From a virus, in the IMG/VR virus record IMGVR_UViG_3300002835_001390, positions 1-20,379 of that record: a DNA stretch of 20,379 nucleotides; one strand, given 5' to 3'. Positions 12,427 through 17,866 of this stretch are shown piece after piece; position 1 is the first letter of the stretch, and every line of letters begins with the position of its first letter. A model generated the notes under the pieces. The model worked only from the letters and a program-made list of their open reading frames with translations. It made no database searches and was not told the origin of the DNA. The position numbers and the translations under genes were made by a program.

Positions 12427-12435
12427 TGATATAAT
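12427..12435 (+). promoter_or_regulatory. Extended -10 promoter (TGATATAAT)
   Basis: TATAAT at 12430-12435 in the form AACC-TGATATAAT-TAACCTA, beginning 2 nt after the stop of the Ntn hydrolase and 25 bp before the start at 12461. Confidence 0.8.
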
Positions 12436-12460
12436 TAACCTAATGACGAAAGGACACGCA

Positions 12461-12673
12461 ATGAGTCTTGATACTGAAACCTACATCGTAGAGACACCAA
12501 TCTGCGGTATGTGTGGAGAACAAGGTGCAGTTGAGGTACCGGCTGTTGGATTCCTTCAATGGAACTTCGGTATGCTTGTACAGGAAGCTTTTCCAGACGT
12601 ATCTCTGGATATACGCGAACAACTTATTTCTGGCACTCACCCCGAGTGTTGGAAAAAAATGGTAGGAGAATAA
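12461..12673 (+). CDS. Small zinc-type protein (70 aa)
   Basis: ATG at 12461 follows AATGACGAAAGGACACGCA; an in-frame ATG at 12443 lies in the ribosome site. The product has CGMCGEQGAVEVPAVGF near residue 15 and a later HPECW near residue 61, a pattern suggesting a zinc site closed over the chain. The middle is hydrophobic and helical (FGMLVQEAFPDVSLDIREQL). No family is recognised. Confidence 0.75.
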   Translation: MSLDTETYIVETPICGMCGEQGAVEVPAVGFLQWNFGMLVQEAFPDVSLDIREQLISGTHPECWKKMVGE

Positions 12674-12687
12674 AATAACGTTCTCCT
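12664..12687 (+). terminator. Weak hairpin at the end of the 12461 gene
   Basis: AGGAGAA (12664-12670) pairs with TTCTCCT (12681-12687) around a 10-nt AT-rich loop holding the stop codon. No promoter follows before 12717, so it is more likely partial attenuation than a full stop. Confidence 0.3.
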
Positions 12688-12716
12688 TCAAAAGACGAAA
12701 GACAAAGGAGACGAAA

Positions 12717-13232
12717 ATGGCCAAGGTCATTGACAAAGGTTTTGCCCCGGTTCACGAGATCAACGGCTGGGATTTCCCTCTATGGAGCGAGATCCTTCCA
12801 GGTTTATGGACTGGTGGCACAGATGATTTCGACACGATTGACTATACGGCAGACACAAAAACATCCCGTGAAATTACCAAGGACGAGTTCGACACCGTTG
12901 TAACTCTCTATGCGTGGGCACGACCTACCGACTGGTTGGTTGACGAGCTACGCTTTGGTTTTTACGATTCCGACATCGAACATATCGACTGGGTTAAGTT
13001 ACTTAACGTAGTTGACTATGCTCACTCTGCGTGGAAGTCCGGTAACAAGGTTTTAATTCGCTGTCAGGCTGGACTAAATCGTTCAGGGCTGACTACGGCT
13101 CTCGTTCTCATGAAGGAAGGCTACTCTGCTAAGGACGCAATTTCTCTTATGCGAGAGAAGCGTACCGATTACATTTTGTGCAACAGAGACTTTGAACATC
13201 ATCTTCTATCTATGGACGAGATAAATGAGTAA
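12717..13232 (+). CDS. Dual-specificity/tyrosine-phosphatase-like protein (171 aa)
   Basis: The signature CQAGLNRSG (C116 to R122, CX5R) is the phosphate-binding loop of cysteine phosphatases, and the opening EILPGLWTGGTDDFD resembles the start of dual-specificity phosphatases. The usual His before the Cys is Arg (LIRCQAG), which may alter the nucleophile's pKa. The general-acid Asp is not certain; the DSD and HIDW region (residues 88-95) is the best candidate. The substrate could be a phosphoprotein, RNA end or nucleotide. ATG at 12717 follows AAGGAGACGAAA. The next gene, a deacetylase-like protein, overlaps by 8 nt, so the two are made together. Confidence 0.85.
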   Translation: MAKVIDKGFAPVHEINGWDFPLWSEILPGLWTGGTDDFDTIDYTADTKTSREITKDEFDTVVTLYAWARPTDWLVDELRFGFYDSDIEHIDWVKLLNVVDYAHSAWKSGNKVLIRCQAGLNRSGLTTALVLMKEGYSAKDAISLMREKRTDYILCNRDFEHHLLSMDEINE

Positions 13233-14172
13233 GCTTCATGTAGCTTACGATGACATCTATCTTGATTGGAAGTTGGGAAACGGAGATGGCTCACATCCTA
13301 CTAATCCTATACGTGCGCAGTTTGCACTAAACATTCTTAAGGAAGACTACGATGTAGAGGTTGTCAAGCCTGATGCGGATGTTATGGATAAGGCTCACCT
13401 TCAACTCGTTCATGACCGTGAATACATTTCACGAGTTCTTGACGCAGGTCACTCCGGCGAGTGGCATCCGGATGACAAGCACAAGGGACGTGTTGCCCTA
13501 GAGATGTTTGCAGGAACTGTTCGTCTTGCAGAAAAGATTCTTTCAGGAGAAGCCAAGGTTGCGTTTAATCCTCAGGGAGCTAAGCACCATGCGCAGTACG
13601 AGCACTCGTCTGGTTTCTGCGTGTTTAACGACATGGCTTGGGCTGCACGCGAGTTTGCGGCTAATGGGTACAAGGTTATGTACATCGACTGGGACGCACA
13701 TCACGGAGATGGTGTAGAAAATCTTCTACGCGATTTCCCGGAGATTGTGACATGTTCAATTCACGACGGTACGGTATTTCCCGGTACCGGTCGCGATGGG
13801 CATAAGCCAGAGCAGGGAGTCTACAACTGGGCTTTGCCTGAGTACTCAGGAGACGAAGAGTTTATGAAGGCTATAGATGAGATTGAGGATTTGGCCGATA
13901 CGGTTAAACCTGACATCATTCTTCTTGCGGCTGGAGCTGATGGGCACAAGACAGACCCGCTAGCTACACTTCAGTTTGATTATCCTGGTTATAAGTATGC
14001 GTCGCAGACAGTCGCGCGAATCGCAAACAAATATTCACAGGGTCGTATTCTTATCGGAGGCGCAGGTGGGTACCAACCTATTATCCATACCCCGTACATC
14101 TGGGCTGGTGTCGTATCCTGGATATATGACGACGTGATACAATTTAACAACTTGATGAAGGTTCCGTCATAA
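13225..14172 (+). CDS. Histone-deacetylase-like zinc amidohydrolase (AcuC/HDAC family, 315 aa)
   Basis: The family removes acyl groups from lysines or polyamines. Key elements are present: the paired histidines H121-H122 (GAKHHAQ), zinc ligands D157 and H159 in DWDAHHGDG, third ligand D239 in AGADGHKTDPLA, and the transition-state Tyr Y283 in GAGGYQP. Length and motif order are those of a complete class I/II-type enzyme. The N-terminal HPTNP and LVHDREYI motifs also match the family. It starts inside the phosphatase gene (ATGAGTAA overlap, 8 nt), so both are co-translated. A phage-borne deacylase could act on a host protein, a polyamine or a small molecule; the substrate is not visible. Confidence 0.92.
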   Translation: MSKLHVAYDDIYLDWKLGNGDGSHPTNPIRAQFALNILKEDYDVEVVKPDADVMDKAHLQLVHDREYISRVLDAGHSGEWHPDDKHKGRVALEMFAGTVRLAEKILSGEAKVAFNPQGAKHHAQYEHSSGFCVFNDMAWAAREFAANGYKVMYIDWDAHHGDGVENLLRDFPEIVTCSIHDGTVFPGTGRDGHKPEQGVYNWALPEYSGDEEFMKAIDEIEDLADTVKPDIILLAAGADGHKTDPLATLQFDYPGYKYASQTVARIANKYSQGRILIGGAGGYQPIIHTPYIWAGVVSWIYDDVIQFNNLMKVPS

Positions 14173-14185
14173 TCCTTCATCGAGA

Positions 14186-14222
14186 GTCTCGCGGATGTAC
14201 TCCAATCCATCTCGCTTGAGAC
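14186..14222 (+). other. Hairpin with the shared loop TACTCCAATC
   Basis: GTCTC, GCG and GATG (14186-14197) pair with CATC, CGC and GAGAC (14208-14222) with small bulges. The 10-nt loop TACTCCAATC (14198-14207) is identical to the terminator loop of the structured RNA (7727-7736), while the stems differ. It lies after the deacetylase gene and just upstream of a strong terminator, so it would be in the 3' end of that mRNA. Confidence 0.65.
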
Positions 14223-14232
14223 GCCTTTCTGG

Positions 14233-14275
14233 AGAAATAGGCTAGGTGCCCATCCACCTAGTCTATTTCTTTTTA
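14233..14275 (+). terminator. Strong intrinsic terminator before the terminase gene
   Basis: Arms 14233-14248 and 14255-14270 form a 16-bp stem (one G-U pair) with the loop CCCATC, followed by TTTTTAA. It ends the phosphatase-deacetylase transcript and insulates the terminase. Confidence 0.92.
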
Positions 14276-14276
14276 A

Positions 14277-14290
14277 TGTACTATAGTACA
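14277..14290 (+). promoter_or_regulatory. 14-bp palindrome over the terminase -10 (TGTACTATAGTACA)
   Basis: TGTACTATAGTACA is a perfect inverted repeat containing TATAGT (14282-14287), a plausible -10. The terminase ATG is only 4 nt beyond the hexamer and has no ribosome site, so the mRNA would be leaderless or nearly so. The palindrome could be an operator; its half-site TGTACT also forms the -35 of promoters at 5488, 5852, 6574 and 9237. Confidence 0.6.
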
Positions 14291-14291
14291 C

Positions 14292-15686
14292 ATGGGAAAG
14301 AGCCTCGCACAAATTATCGCAGAGCTGCCTGAGGAACAACGGGCTGAAGTTCTTGCGGGTATGGACCCTGATGCCTTACAGTGGGACTGGGAGTTTTGGG
14401 GAAGACCCGAGCAGCATCGACCTGAAGGTGACGACTGGAATATCTGGATGTACCTAGCAGGTCGCGGTGCCGGTAAGACTCGTACAGCTGCTGAGTGGGT
14501 TCGAAAGGAAGCTGCCGACACAAGCAAGGGGCAAAAACGTTTTGCGTTGGTAGCTCGTACCGCAGCTGACGTACGTGACGTTATCGTTGAAGGTGAATCA
14601 GGAATTATTAACGTAACACCACCAAGCGAGCGTCCGCTGTACGAGCCGTCAAAGCGAAGACTAACTTGGCCAAATGGAAATACGGCAACGTGCTTTACGG
14701 CCGATGAGCCTGACTCCCTTCGTGGTCCTCAGTTCACGCACGCCTGGGGCGATGAGGTTGCTGCCTGGCGTCAGACTCCAGATGGAGCTGGACTTACCGC
14801 GTTTGAAAACTTACGTATCGGTACACGTCTTGGTCAAAATCCAAAAATTATGATTACAACAACTCCCAAGCGAGTTCCACTTCTTTACGACCTCATCAAG
14901 GAATCAGAAAAAACTCCAGGTAAGGTTATCATTACAAAAGGTTCAACCATGGACAACACCGGAAACCTCTCGCAGGCTTACATGGAAGGTATCCTCGGTG
15001 TGTACGAAGGTACTCGCCTAGCTGCCCAGGAACTATACGGCGAAATGCTTTCAGACGTCGAGGGAGCCTTGTGGACCCAGGAACTTATTGATAAGTGCCG
15101 TGAATCGGTAATGCCTCATGGAGCTCCACTTCGTGTAATCGGCGTTGACCCATCGGTAGCTGAAAATCCTCGTGACGAGTGCGGCATCGTTGTTGTAGCT
15201 TCTAGCGCGGACAGAGATCTTTACAAACGACAGAGCTGGGTTCTTGAGGACGCATCGGTTCTTGGTTCTCCCGACGTGTGGGCGAACAAGGTAGTTGCCA
15301 TGGCCCGTAAGTGGGGATGCCCGGTTGTAGCTGAGGTAAATCAAGGTGGTGCGCTGGTTCGCAACGCCATAAACACAATTGACCCAACTGTAAAGGTGCT
15401 CGAGGTCCACTCGAAATACGGCAAGGCTCTCCGAGCTGAGCCAATCACCCTGGCCTACGAGCAAAACCGCGTGCACCACATCGGTTTTCTTGCGGAGCTA
15501 GAGAGTCAGATGTGTGCCTGGATTCCCGGTGAAGGAAAATCACCTGACCGTGTCGATGCCTTGGTCCATGCCCTTACCGCTCTCCTTATAAAACCACCTG
15601 CCGGTTTCGTGGGTGGTCGAATCACGGCCAAGTCCCATGCGGGCAGGAAAATCCCAGGTATTAAGAGTACGTTCAAAATCAGGTAG
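14292..15686 (+). CDS. terL: Terminase large subunit
   Basis: This 464-residue protein is the ATP-driven DNA packaging motor and headful or cos nuclease. The ATPase part has Walker A GRGAGKT at residues 57-63 and Walker B acidic pair D154-E155 (AWGDEVAAW). The C-terminal RNase H-like nuclease has D286 (VIGVDPSVAENPRDECG), the VVAEVNQGG segment and D419/D422 (DRVDALVHALTALL). Length is normal, so it is complete. There is no ribosome site; the start is directly after a TATAGT box (see 14277). No small-subunit or portal gene is adjacent, which is unusual for a phage packaging locus; they must lie outside this window or be unrecognised. Confidence 0.96.
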   Translation: MGKSLAQIIAELPEEQRAEVLAGMDPDALQWDWEFWGRPEQHRPEGDDWNIWMYLAGRGAGKTRTAAEWVRKEAADTSKGQKRFALVARTAADVRDVIVEGESGIINVTPPSERPLYEPSKRRLTWPNGNTATCFTADEPDSLRGPQFTHAWGDEVAAWRQTPDGAGLTAFENLRIGTRLGQNPKIMITTTPKRVPLLYDLIKESEKTPGKVIITKGSTMDNTGNLSQAYMEGILGVYEGTRLAAQELYGEMLSDVEGALWTQELIDKCRESVMPHGAPLRVIGVDPSVAENPRDECGIVVVASSADRDLYKRQSWVLEDASVLGSPDVWANKVVAMARKWGCPVVAEVNQGGALVRNAINTIDPTVKVLEVHSKYGKALRAEPITLAYEQNRVHHIGFLAELESQMCAWIPGEGKSPDRVDALVHALTALLIKPPAGFVGGRITAKSHAGRKIPGIKSTFKIR

Positions 15687-15690
15687 ATCC

Positions 15691-15699
15691 TGATATAAT
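15691..15699 (+). promoter_or_regulatory. Extended -10 promoter (TGATATAAT)
   Basis: TATAAT at 15694-15699 in the form ATCC-TGATATAAT-TAACCTA, 4 nt after the terminase stop. It serves the small membrane protein at 15727. Confidence 0.8.
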
Positions 15700-15726
15700 T
15701 AACCTAACAACGAATTGGAGAACCAA

Positions 15727-15831
15727 ATGTTTATACTTGACTGGATTGACGAAAACGCAGATGTTATGGGACCTTTAGGCGCATTCATCGGTGTAGGTAT
15801 CTCTGTCACACTCTGCTTTATCCTCGGATAA
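15727..15831 (+). CDS. Single-pass membrane micro-protein (34 aa)
   Basis: ATG at 15727 follows CGAATTGGAGAACCAA. The short acidic N-terminus (DWIDENADVM) leads into one hydrophobic stretch, LGAFIGVGISVTLCFILG, long enough to cross the membrane. It is too small for domain recognition; with its own promoter and ribosome site it is likely a real gene. A role in lysis or membrane modulation is a guess. Confidence 0.62.
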   Translation: MFILDWIDENADVMGPLGAFIGVGISVTLCFILG

Positions 15832-15844
15832 TTAGTGATTATCC

Positions 15845-15853
15845 TGATATAAT
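15845..15853 (+). promoter_or_regulatory. Extended -10 promoter (TGATATAAT)
   Basis: TATAAT at 15848-15853 in the form ATCC-TGATATAAT-TAACCTG. It drives the two micro-genes from 15887. Confidence 0.8.
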
Positions 15854-15886
15854 TAACCTGTACGCCAAACGACGAAGGGAACTAGA

Positions 15887-16051
15887 ATGCTAGAGCTAAA
15901 GAGACAGCTGATGCTTAAGGTAGAACATCACCAGATGATGGAGCGTAACGCTCGCATCTACAAGATGCAAACAATCGGTTATCACAAGGCAAAGGCAGAA
16001 GCCTTCGCGCAGGCGCTGGTACTGGTTCATGACCTCAAGGAAGGGAACTAA
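15887..16051 (+). CDS. Small basic helical protein (54 aa)
   Basis: ATG at 15887 follows AAACGACGAAGGGAACTAGA. The whole chain looks helical (LELKRQLMLKVEHHQMMERN, KAKAEAFAQALVLVHDLKEG) with several His and Met residues. No family is recognised. The next gene starts 1 nt after the stop, using the AAGGAAGGGAAC at this gene's end as its ribosome site. Confidence 0.72.
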   Translation: MLELKRQLMLKVEHHQMMERNARIYKMQTIGYHKAKAEAFAQALVLVHDLKEGN

Positions 16052-16052
16052 A

Positions 16053-16133
16053 ATGGTGTGTATGTACTGTGGAGGAAAAAGACCACAAGGAGCAAAAACA
16101 AATCCCTGCAAGCACTGTCAGAAAAACAAATAA
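16053..16133 (+). CDS. Zinc-knuckle micro-protein (26 aa)
   Basis: The ATG at 16053 follows AAGGAAGGGAACTAAA. The product MVCMYCGGKRPQGAKTNPCK ends shortly after a second pair, so it has the pattern CxxC-x12-CxxC and little else: a minimal rubredoxin-like zinc knuckle. The basic residues between could bind nucleic acid. The size makes it uncertain, but the cysteine spacing and ribosome site argue that it is translated. Confidence 0.65.
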   Translation: MVCMYCGGKRPQGAKTNPCKHCQKNK

Positions 16134-16150
16134 GCATAATTTACTTTTAG

Positions 16151-16173
16151 GGATTATCCTGTTAGGATAATCC
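16151..16173 (+). terminator. Perfect hairpin between micro-genes and membrane gene
   Basis: GGATTATCC (16151-16159) and GGATAATCC (16165-16173) form a perfect 9-bp stem with the loop TGTTA. The tail is AGTACTTCCCC. No strong -10 follows before 16205, so the hairpin could be a leaky terminator, or belong to the leader if CATAAT at 16135-16140 is used as a -10. Confidence 0.5.
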
Positions 16174-16204
16174 AGTACTTCCCCGAAATGACGAAAGGAA
16201 CAAA

Positions 16205-16480
16205 ATGACAAGCATAAAAGGTCTTCGCCAAAAAGGATTCAGGTATCGTCGCGTGTCCTTCACCCTTAAGGTTCTTATCGGTGTATGGACAATCGCAATG
16301 TTAGGTGTATTCCTAACTGAACTTACATTTCTAGGGTTCATGGTGTTTATCACCGGATCCTTTGCTCTCGGATTCCCAGGACTTCTTCTTGCCGCTATCT
16401 TTGACGAGCTGGCAGACCGCCAGTTCTCTATGGCAGCAGCCCAAAAGCAGGGACCACTTCTTGGAGTGGTTCGTCCGTGA
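16205..16480 (+). CDS. Two-pass membrane protein (91 aa)
   Basis: ATG at 16205 follows AAATGACGAAAGGAACAAA. A basic N-terminus (KGLRQKGFRYRRVSF) precedes two hydrophobic spans, roughly residues 22-40 (LKVLIGVWTIAMLGVFL) and 42-66 (FLGFMVFITGSFALGFPGLL region), then a soluble tail. By the positive-inside rule the N-terminus is cytoplasmic. Holins can look like this, but there is no specific signature. Its TGA overlaps the next GTG start. Confidence 0.78.
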   Translation: MTSIKGLRQKGFRYRRVSFTLKVLIGVWTIAMLGVFLTELTFLGFMVFITGSFALGFPGLLLAAIFDELADRQFSMAAAQKQGPLLGVVRP

Positions 16481-16923
16481 CAAGCGGAACAAATCAGCGG
16501 GACAACGTATACGTACGCGGTACCTGCGTTATGTGTGCTGAAAAGGACGTTCTTGTCTATGAGATTAACGACATCCTCTACTGTGCAGAGCACTACCGTG
16601 ATGTTACACGCCAGTACCATAGAGTTCAGTCATGTGATTTCTGTGGGAACACTCCTGCGGTACGCGACCCAAATCATCGTCGCAACGAGTACCTATGCTG
16701 GAAGTGTCATGAACAAACTGGATTCACCGTAAACAATACGGTTATCAAGCGAGCTATCGTTTCGATGGTTGACAGGTACATACACCGCGGTCCTCGTACT
16801 AAGTGTGATGCCGCAGGATATGGAACCGCCTGCGACGATAACGTCAAACCTCGTGGCCAGTGGGGTGGAAAGTCCCTCTGTGATACTCACGGCAAAAAGC
16901 CGCCAAAACCCAATAAATCTTGA
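16477..16923 (+). CDS. Multi-zinc-finger protein (148 aa), GTG start
   Basis: The GTG at 16477 overlaps the upstream TGA (GTGA), with GGAGTGG as the ribosome site. Three cysteine/histidine clusters follow one another: CVMC then CAEH; CDFC then CWKC; and a C-terminal CDAAGYGTAC then CDTH. Each could hold one zinc, so the protein may be three small fingers in a row. The tail is basic and proline-rich (GKKPPKPNKS). The family is unrecognised; nucleic-acid or protein binding is likely. Confidence 0.8.
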   Translation: MTSGTNQRDNVYVRGTCVMCAEKDVLVYEINDILYCAEHYRDVTRQYHRVQSCDFCGNTPAVRDPNHRRNEYLCWKCHEQTGFTVNNTVIKRAIVSMVDRYIHRGPRTKCDAAGYGTACDDNVKPRGQWGGKSLCDTHGKKPPKPNKS

Positions 16924-16979
16924 GCAGTCCTAAAACTGCCCAAATCACCACAAACAAACACAATGATGAAAGGAACAAA

Positions 16980-17165
16980 ATGTCAACAACGACAATAACT
17001 CCAGAGCAGGCAGCCAAGATGTATTCCGACGGAAAGTCCGTGGTTGAGGTTTCACTTGCGCTCGGCATCACCTACGGAAAGGCTCGCAAGCTCATCGCAG
17101 CTAGCGGAACCGACATCCGTAACACGTCTGATCGTCTAAAGGGCAAAACCCGAAAGGCTAAGTAA
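16980..17165 (+). CDS. Small helix-turn-helix protein (61 aa)
   Basis: ATG at 16980 follows AATGATGAAAGGAACAAA. The core EQAAKMYSDGKSVVEVSLAL then GITYGKARKLI is a clean HTH of the type found in short actinobacterial and actinophage DNA-binding proteins, with a basic tail (RLKGKTRKAK). It is probably a DNA-binding regulator or nucleoid-type protein. No promoter is visible just before it, so it is probably transcribed with the zinc protein upstream. Confidence 0.82.
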   Translation: MSTTTITPEQAAKMYSDGKSVVEVSLALGITYGKARKLIAASGTDIRNTSDRLKGKTRKAK

Positions 17166-17168
17166 ATC

Positions 17169-17339
17169 GTGGACCGTTTTATCCTACGATTACAAAACCT
17201 TGTGTGGCCAGCTGTGTTATCAGCCGTCCTTACCGGTTTTACGGTTCTAACTGGCCTTCTAGCCCCGGATAGAGGCAATTTAATCCTAGCCCTAGGGTTA
17301 TCCGCGGTAGCGATGGCATGTCTAGCCCAAAACGCATAG
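17169..17339 (+). CDS. Two-span membrane protein, GTG start (56 aa), possible holin
   Basis: A GTG at 17169 opens a frame to TAG at 17339, giving MDRFILRLQNLVWPAVLSAV and two hydrophobic segments separated by a short polar turn (LAPDRGN). The size, two spans and position about 500 bp before the muralytic gene would fit a holin, but sequence alone does not prove it. The ribosome site (AAGGCTAAG) is weak. No ATG start is available in this frame near the beginning. Confidence 0.55.
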   Translation: MDRFILRLQNLVWPAVLSAVLTGFTVLTGLLAPDRGNLILALGLSAVAMACLAQNA

Positions 17340-17400
17340 CACACCCGTCGCGCACGCGTACTAGAACCCGTATACGGTCTATCCGTTCTTCCTCTAAACC

Positions 17401-17409
17401 TGATATAAT
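17401..17409 (+). promoter_or_regulatory. Extended -10 promoter (TGATATAAT)
   Basis: TATAAT at 17404-17409 in the form AACC-TGATATAAT-TAACCTA, 31 bp before the start at 17441, where the ribosome site is the unusually strong GAGGAGGTGG. Confidence 0.82.
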
Positions 17410-17440
17410 TAACCTATCAGAACGAGAGGAGGTGGTAATA

Positions 17441-17623
17441 ATGCCACTGCATGGACTAGTCCACGATAGCCCAGTTATTACCGCTATCCAAAAGACAACA
17501 CGTAGGGGACGAAAGGATGCCGTCCGCAGGGAACAGGCCGTACGAGAAATCGACGCCAGTATCTATGCATACGGCAAGTTATTCCGAGGAATAGCCCGAA
17601 TGTTCAATATCCCTATAAAGTAA
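17441..17623 (+). CDS. Small basic protein (60 aa)
   Basis: ATG at 17441 follows GAGAGGAGGTGGTAATA, the best anti-16S match among the starts here. The middle is strongly basic (TTRRGRKDAVRREQAVREID), with a helical and aromatic C-terminal half (YAYGKLFRGIARMFNIP). It could bind nucleic acid or membrane lipids. No family is recognised. It is a single gene with its own promoter and terminator, and the strong ribosome site suggests high expression. Confidence 0.75.
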   Translation: MPLHGLVHDSPVITAIQKTTRRGRKDAVRREQAVREIDASIYAYGKLFRGIARMFNIPIK

Positions 17624-17637
17624 GATTAAGGAGTAAT

Positions 17638-17661
17638 CGGGCGCCTTCGGGTGCCCGTTTT
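17638..17661 (+). terminator. Intrinsic terminator with UUCG tetraloop
   Basis: CGGGCGCC (17638-17645) and GGTGCCCG (17650-17657) pair around TTCG, with one G-U pair, followed by TTTTAC. It ends the 17441 transcript. Confidence 0.92.
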
Positions 17662-17672
17662 ACTTTCAAGTG

Positions 17673-17681
17673 TGGTATAGT
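17673..17681 (+). promoter_or_regulatory. Promoter with TGGTATAGT
   Basis: TATAGT at 17676-17681 with a TG extension, just after the terminator. It is a -10 variant also present at the terminase (TATAGT). It would start a leader of about 180 nt before the lysozyme gene. Confidence 0.65.
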
Positions 17682-17727
17682 TATACCCAGGCAACCCTGC
17701 CTACTACGGAGTGACGGAGGACTAACA

Positions 17728-17790
17728 TTGTTAACCCTTCTTATCTCCGGCCCTATGCAAGCGGTAGAGGACAGACCTATCCAGGACTGA
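17728..17790 (+). CDS. Possible leader peptide (20 aa) upstream of the lysozyme gene
   Basis: A TTG at 17728, 7 nt after a clear GGAGG (17716-17720), opens a 20-codon frame (MLTLLISGPMQAVEDRPIQD) ending in TGA at 17788-17790. It lies in the structured leader before the lysozyme. The only support is the ribosome site and the frame, so translation is uncertain. Confidence 0.25.
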   Translation: MLTLLISGPMQAVEDRPIQD

Positions 17791-17820
17791 GAAGCATAGC
17801 GGTAGCAAGATCATCGGAGT
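17743..17820 (+). promoter_or_regulatory. Nested stems in the leader of the lysozyme gene
   Basis: CTCCG near 17743 can pair with CGGAG near 17815, and CTATGC near 17752 with GCATAG near 17793, nested inside. The 17662-17866 stretch has no long gene, only this structure, a possible leader peptide and the AAGGAGG ribosome site at 17850-17856. It resembles a regulated 5' leader, but matches no riboswitch family I know. Confidence 0.4.
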
Positions 17821-17866
17821 AGTTAGCCGGTGCGTCCCATCCCCGACCTAAGGAGGCGAACTAGCG

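Noticed and set aside
15051-15479. Minus-strand frame of 142 codons opposite the terminase
   Set aside because: It mirrors the conserved nuclease domain of TerL and has no start signals.
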